From contig OZ022257.1 of the NCBI GenBank assembly GCA_963978905.1, positions 45,394,203-45,458,202 on the forward strand: DNA of 64,000 bases, given 5' to 3'. Source of the DNA: Trichostrongylus colubriformis. Lineage: Eukaryota; Nematoda; Chromadorea; Rhabditida; Trichostrongylidae. This document shows, piece after piece, positions 58,332 to 64,000 of this stretch. The position numbers and the translations under genes were made by a program. Each line of letters begins with the position of its first letter. Position 1 is the stretch's first letter. Under the pieces are notes generated by a model. It ran no database searches and was not told the DNA's origin. It was given only the letters and a program-made list of their open reading frames with translations.

Positions 58332-58932
58332 GTATCATGTTTATAATTTTTAGCAAATTGGATATACTATATAGTAAGTTTAAAGATAAATAACTGTGGG
58401 ACGGCAGTGTCTATGAAGAGTACACTTTGCGTCTCTACAGCGCATGTTGCTCGGATAGAATGCAAGAGTGATAGGAGTATCACAAGGCTCTCTCCAATTG
58501 TTTCTCTTCGTAAAACGCCGCGTGTACCGTAACTTGACTGTGAAAATCGCAACGCCGTTCCTGCACCAACACCTCATCCATATGCTCACATTGGAATGAA
58601 ATTATATGTATTCCTAAGGTGCTTTTATCGGTTTTCTTTGAGAACAATAATGGCTACAGATGCATATGTGTAGATGAGTGCCAAGAAGTTTAGCTAAGTT
58701 ACTTTTGAAAGTGCATATTCCAGCCTATTTTTTAATTTAGGTCCACATGACTAGTGATATTAAAAGTATGTCCATGGCTATGAACACATGTCGAAGAGAA
58801 AAGCGCAGTTTGCGATCAACGTTAGTTTGCTTCCCACTCTACGTCTCCCGCCACCACCGCTTTGGTCCTGGAGTTCTACCTCGTGGCCACGCCTCTGCGG
58901 ACAGTCCCACCTCGTACCCAAGGAGAGATAGG
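58332..58932. other. No gene recognised
   Basis: AT-rich sequence with no clear exon following 58331. Confidence 0.4.
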
Positions 58933-58984
58933 AAGCAAGGAAGTGGCTGAGATAGGGGGCTCTATCTCAGCCACTTCCTTGCTT
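58933..58984. repeat. Perfect 23-bp hairpin, 6-base loop
   Basis: The arms 58933-58955 and 58962-58984 are exact reverse complements (AAGCAAGGAAGTGGCTGAGA, then TAG). It is the third such hairpin in this window. Confidence 0.85.
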
Positions 58985-59717
58985 TTCGCGTGAAACTTTG
59001 CATGTCGAATATAGCACTTTTGGAAAACTCAGGTCAGCGTTTCGAAGTGGAGAGGCAACTCATGCTTTCAGCAGCCATTACAAAGTCATGACCTAAACCA
59101 GCCACTGTTGAGCCGATTCCAGTGGTGGGCTTTACCCTGCTCCAGTAAGAAGTGCGGCAAAAGAAAGCATTACGCCCGCGCTTCCTGACATTGATTCCAT
59201 GCGCGTTTTCTTCTGAAGCAGCAAGCTTCCTCTAGAAAATCTCAATCAACTCAGATGGATGTGATGTACAGAATCAGCATCCCCCGCGCCTCTTCCCTCT
59301 AAGTTGAGTGGAAATTTTTCACTTCTTTGCAAATTTTTCATCATCAACAAGAAAAAAGCAAAACTATATCAAAAATGTGGTAAAGATAAATGATGTAGCA
59401 GTTGCTAGGCAGAGAAGAATCACCGTCGAACGAAAAAAAGGGTGTAGTCTTTCAGAAGCTCTTATCCATGGACGAAAGCATGGACAACACAAGAAAGTCG
59501 CGACTCACTTGGAAACGTTCTCTCCGGTGTGCCTGGGACGCGATCGACAGTTTCACACAAGTTCCACACCGTCGCCAATTCACTTAAACTTGCTCGATCG
59601 TTTCGTCGACGTCAGAGCGTAGCTGCTTTACCATCGACGAGTAACAATAACCCATCACGGCTGTACTGAAAAAGTGAGATGTATTCTGAATAAGCACCAA
59701 CTGCTGCGAGCGCGTAT
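58985..59717. other. No gene recognised
   Basis: Short frames only, including two overlapping basic frames near 59308-59622 that are mutually exclusive and unmatched. Confidence 0.4.
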
Positions 59718-60116
59718 GGCCGCGTTCATACTTTGCGCACCGACGCCCACATCGGCGGCGAAGTCTACGAAATCATGTCTCTGAGTCGACCACGCTCGCA
59801 CTCTGGTGACGCGCTCCGTTTGTAAAACGCTCGACGCAGCCACACTACAGTATGATGATCATGGTGACTGCACACGAATTCGAATGCGAACTTTGGCATA
59901 GTGCCAAGCTATTTAAATTTCGCTTACAAATTTGTGGGCTCTGCCACGAACATCATACTGTGGGTTGAGCGTTTTACAAATGGAGCGCGTCACTGAAATG
60001 CTACCTTGGTTGGCGACGAGTACATGATTTTGTCACCAGTGCCGGCGTAAAATTGCCGCCATCGCACCGGTGTCGGCATCGGTGCGCAAAGTATCATATG
60101 AACGCGGTCTAAGGCC
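59718..60116. mobile_element. Foldback MITE
   Basis: GGCCGCGTTCATACTTTGCG then CACCGACGCC on the left is mirrored by CGGTGCGCAAAGTATCATAT then GAACGCGGTC on the right. Inner blocks (GACGCGCTCC, TTTGTAAAACGCTC, CAGTATGATG) are also mirrored, so most of the element can fold back. No transposase. Confidence 0.75.
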
Positions 60117-60289
60117 ACCTCATATGTTGCAGGATCGCATCGCACGTCACCCTTCAACTTTTCACCAGTGATGTGAACCCAATATACTAAAAGCTTTACT
60201 GCTACATATTCCAGAACTTTTCGAAGGTGTCATTCAGGTATTTGAGCGGAGAGCGCTGTTAAAGTAGTTTTAGGTGTTGCGCTCGGTTG

Positions 60290-60440
60290 TGTGCCATTGG
60301 GACAGAAAATTCGCGTTGCGGCGACTGGCATGCGACGCAATAGTGCGAGCTATACGCGCCGCACTGGATGGGCACTAAGGCGATGACGGTGCTCCGCGTC
60401 TAATTCTAACATAAGCATAGTCTAAGCGCTTCAGGGCTCA
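60290..60440 (+). repeat. Dispersed GC-rich repeat, copy 2
   Basis: Counterpart of 1500-1660, sharing GACAGAAA(A/G)TT(C/T)GCGTTGCG, then a CG-rich stretch and ATGGGC..GGCGATGACGGTGCTC. Better preserved CpG content than copy 1. Confidence 0.5.
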
Positions 60441-61561
60441 ACTAGTAGGGCACTCCTATCTCTCACCATCTCGTCGCGCGCCAAACGCGATCACTCGAAT
60501 TTTCTGATCCTATTGGTACACACCCGATCAGCTCATATGTAGGCACCGCATTTGGAATTTGAATATTTTATTGTTACCTTCATGTTGCATTGTTACTCAC
60601 TTAAGAATTCCATAAACAATTCGTTGTATGAATATGGAATAAATGTCCTCTTAATTGGTGAACGTTTTTGAAGTTACTTAAAAGAATCGCCCATGAGAAT
60701 TGAAACTCTTCTCCTACCCACACATTTACTTATTTGCTTATTTATTCATCTATTTATTTATTTCGTTACGCCACTGGCATTAAAGAAGAGAATATCGGTA
60801 ATGCAAAACGAGCGAATAGATGTTCAAGCTCTTCTGTCATTCATAGATTTATTTATTAGTTTATTTCATCACATCACCAGACGTGCCATTTTGAAAGGTA
60901 ATGTTGTTGGTAAACAAGCAGATTAATGTTAAAAGAAAGAAGACGAAACTCAAAACTCAACACTACTCAGCGTCATGGCTAATTACCAGCTAATGAGATT
61001 CTTACACCTAAATTACAAAACTGAGACCGAATGAGGGAGATCTACCGCCTTTGGGCAGAGGTGATGTATAGCAGGTGGCGCTGTTTCCATTCTCATGGTG
61101 GGGGAACCAGATCACTCAGCAATCCTCGTTCAGGTCATCCAAGCCTTTCATCACACCGGGTCTCGGGGATTGGTACTAAGCCTGTCTGGAAGGATAAAAC
61201 CACTCAATTGTACTTCCCCACTAGCCGCAAGTCATTGTATAGGCTAAATCGCATCCTCCTGCTACCTTGACTGCGAACGGAAGTGGGGTGCTTAGCATAT
61301 TCCGCAGAAGGGACTAATTAAAGCTCACATTTTTTCCTTCATTTTTACCGCGTTCAGCACGTCAACGCTATCTTCTGGATTTCATGTCTACATCCCGTGA
61401 TCACTCGGAACCCATTCTTCCGTTGTCAGCACCTGGCAATGTGTGCTCGTCACGCACTGACATTTCGTGTAAATACGTTGAACAGGGTGATGGAAAACAG
61501 CAAGTATCATGAGCCGCAGACATTCCTGCTCATCCTCCCTCGGAGTTTCAGAGCCATACCA
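60441..61561. other. No gene recognised
   Basis: AT-rich, with TTTATTTA-type simple stretches near 60725-60770. No exon or complete element is visible. Confidence 0.4.
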
Positions 61562-62442
61562 CGCGATAATCAGATTAGTGGCTTGCTTTCTTGAGAAAGG
61601 TAGGTCCGTGAATAACTGCTCAGGCTACACCTTGGCCGCTGCAGCACGGTGCATCCTCACGGTGTTGTGCTTGCTCGAACACAACCAAGTCTTTCCTTCG
61701 CCATATTGGCAATTTGCTCGCTCAAAGACAGCATTAGGGGTAATGTGGTAGTGAAGAAATCCCTACAGGAAGTCACTCACATGGTAGTCCTGGGCCTAAG
61801 CAGGCTGTCTGTGGCGAAATCCCGGTAAAAAAGCGCCCTCCGAGCTGGAGAAACGCCGCAAAACGTCGCAACGGCCTATCTGTCCCGCCTCTTTGATTTG
61901 TCGATCCCGCCTCCCGATGACGTAATTCCCGATTGACTGGGGTGGGAGCGCCCAAGGAGGTGCGGCAGGAACAAAGATTTTGCGGCGCGCTTTCGCAGTT
62001 TCAGCTTGAAGCTCACTCCAAAAAATAGATGCTGCCGTATTTGCAAACATTCCCTTGTGTTTACTAGGCAACATGCCAGTGGAAAATTAGATCAGACTAC
62101 CCGCCTCTTGACGGACAGGTCGTCCGCGTCGAGAATCAACAGTGGGAAGGGGGTCCTATTTCTCGGGTTTCTGGCCAATTCCATCCGTTGTTTTTTCACT
62201 GTCCTATTACTAGGCATCTCGACTTTCACATTCACTACTTCTTTTACTTTTCGTCCGGCTTTCCCCTAACGCTGCCTTTACGGTCAAGTGGGATTTTGTT
62301 GGGTGGGCGTTATATGGTTGTGTTCAAACAGGCGCAATACCGTGAGGATGCACCGCGCAGCCGCAACAAAGGTGCAGCCTGGACACTTATCCCGGGCCCA
62401 CCCCTCCCGAGAAGCTGAGCCACTAATCTGATTATCGCGTGG
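61562..62442. mobile_element. Foldback MITE split by a nested TTAA MITE
   Basis: The ends are CACGCGATAATCAGATTAGT and ACTAATCTGATTATCGCGTG, perfect inverted copies. The arms extend about 130 bases each (mirrored words AGGCTACACC, GGTGCATCCTCACGGT and GAACACAACCA). A complete second element (61726-62277) sits in the loop. Confidence 0.85.
61726..62277 (+). mobile_element. TTAA-family MITE nested in another MITE
   Basis: It starts AGACAGCATTAGGGGTAATG and ends TTCCCCTAACGCTGCCT; the flanks read TCAA and TTAC, each one change from TTAA. It aligns end to end with 30829-31357. Confidence 0.85.
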
Positions 62443-63473
62443 TTTGCCATCGAATGGATCGGCAAGGCCTGGTGCACAGAGGCGAACTCAGTCAGGAAGA
62501 TCTCGCGAAGGAAACCGTATTTGCCGCAAAATAAGAGTCTTACGCGTCAAGTCAACATGATAGCTGAAGCTGTTCACACTCAGATGAAAGCTAAAGGTCT
62601 GAGAAAACTACATGTGCCGGGGTGTTCATCCTTAGCACAGAAACTCACGTGGTCACGCTCGGCGCCCGGCGAGATGGTGCGAGGTGAGAGAACCATACGA
62701 GTATTACTAGAGTCCTGGAGCGATTACGCCTAGAGTAAATCGTGAAACCATAATCGCTTCAAACCCATCAATACGAGGCGCTTAGCTGGCACCATCTCGA
62801 CGCACGCCGGATGCCGCAATGCGAATTCTTTGTCTTAATGGCACACATCACATCTAGCGCAGTTCCCGGTGAAAGGCGCAACCATGGGGTTTAGGGTTCA
62901 CCGCTCCTAACAAGCTCCGCCGCCCCAACAAAGTCCGTCGTCTAGGGCAGACTTCGCCGAAGAATGGAAGAATGTGTAGAATAATGAGCATGATACATAA
63001 ATGATAATTGTTTTATCACTTGAATGAGTATCGATTGTATTTACGTGACATGTCGGCTTTTGCGGTGAAAAAGATCACCGTACATAACAAAGATTGAAAT
63101 GAATGATGCAACTGAATTGCCCCTACCACTGCCTTCAAACAGACTAGTTAGAAAGATTTTAGTGGCTCTATTTGGATATGGTGTGGTGTGCACAGAAGTA
63201 TTTTGCGCTCTGTCCAGCATCTTCTCTTCTCTCGCCGTTTTACTTTGTTCTTTCTCTGCTTTTACACTGCTGAGCACCCCTGCATTCCTACTTCACAGTC
63301 TGCAAGATTTATCGCATATATTTTTTCGCTTATACTGAATCCGTTTGTGGTGACGTTCACCTGCGTGGTGGGTGGTTCTTCTGAAGTGAAAAGTTTTTCT
63401 TCTGAAGTGGAAAGTTTGTTTTCGGAGAACATGTCTTCCCAGTTCTCACTTTCTCCTTACCACTCCCGGTGTT
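62443..63473. other. No gene recognised
   Basis: It contains a minus-strand piece of the dispersed GC-rich repeat near 62790-62850 (TTGTCTTAATGGCACACATC). No exons were found. Confidence 0.4.
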
Positions 63474-63477
63474 TTAA

Positions 63478-63902
63478 AGGAATCGTCCACGGAAAATGGG
63501 TTTTTGTGTTACCCATATATTTATGTTGTATTTGCCTAATGTTGGCCTCATGCAAAATTTCACGCGAAAAAATGTGAATCTGGCTGAGATACAGCACCAC
63601 AAAGTGCGGCCCAGTGGGCGGGGCCTCCGTGTAAAAGCCTCGTACCGCGTCCGCCGTGGTCTGAGACGCATTGTAGGAACAGAAGGTTACGTAAACAGTC
63701 CTACTCTCCATTCTCAACGGCGGCGGAAGACGGGACGAGGCTTTTATATGGAGGCCCCGCCCACTGTGACCGCACTTTGTGGTGCTGTATCTCAGCCAGA
63801 TTCATATTTTTTCGCGTGAAAATTTGCATGAGGCCAACATTAGGCAAATACAACATAAATATGTGGGTAACACAAAAACTCATTTTCCGTGTACGATTCC
63901 TT
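63478..63902. mobile_element. Second TTAA-type foldback MITE
   Basis: Flanked by TTAA (63474-63477) and TCAA (63903-63906). The ends AGGAATCGTCCACGGAAAAT and ATTTTCCGTGTACGATTCCT are inverted. Long arms mirror each other (GTGTTACCCATATATTTATG, TTGGCCTCATGCAAA, CAGCACCACAAAGTGCGG). It differs in sequence from the AGACA-type family. No transposase. Confidence 0.85.
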
Positions 63903-64000
63903 CAAGCCTGAAATCGAGGAGACTTTTCGAAAAATACGATCTTCTGGAGAGGAGATCACTGGTACAACACCGCCTCAAATTGACCACTGCGACGCTAGTT

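Noticed and set aside
1..64000. CRISPR arrays, bacterial operons, phage or rRNA genes
   Set aside because: No regularly spaced repeats, ribosome binding site-led gene strings or rRNA-like blocks. Exon-intron structure and transposon content are eukaryotic.

Overview
This is eukaryotic DNA, most likely from a parasitic clade V (strongylid, hookworm-like) nematode. It carries a TWiK-type two-pore potassium channel gene whose many exons have TTTTCAG-style 3' splice sites. Around it is a dense mixture of decayed and near-intact Tc1/mariner transposons, foldback MITEs with TA or TTAA flanks, and an RTE-like retrotransposon relic. There are no bacterial operons, rRNA genes or CRISPR arrays. The genus is inferred from gene family and repeat style, not proven.

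Layout. 1-21460 is gene-poor, with foldback repeats, tRNA-like relics, a deleted mariner (14722-15608) and a Tc1-like MITE (12736-13232). About 21460-45637 (+) is one very long spliced gene. Its exons encode the four membrane segments and both pore loops (filters TIGYGN and TIGFGD) of a K2P channel, then a cytosolic tail of roughly 900 residues. The tail has a Ser/Arg/Pro-rich exon, a long Pro-rich exon and a C-terminal module I cannot match to a known domain. I chained the exons by splice sites and codon phase; two junctions do not resolve (near 30508/32438 and 43791/45255). Introns carry a foldback element, a mariner relic, a TTAA MITE, an oppositely oriented repeat pair and a deleted Tc1-like element.

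47226-48502 (+) is an almost intact maT-like (DD37D by my count) element with perfect TIRs, broken by two stop codons. 48757-49902 (-) is an RTE-type reverse transcriptase relic. 52230-53028 is a foldback element interrupted by another mariner-class relic.

53302-58331 (+) holds a second, diverged copy of the C-terminal module with no channel part nearby. Its first exon accepts the same codon phase as the matching exon of the channel gene, so it could be an alternative 3' end of that gene, a separate paralogue, or a dying duplicate. 58332-64000 is mostly nested MITEs and a perfect hairpin.

The best candidate for something undescribed is the pairing of a K2P channel with this unrecognised C-terminal module and its downstream tandem duplicate.
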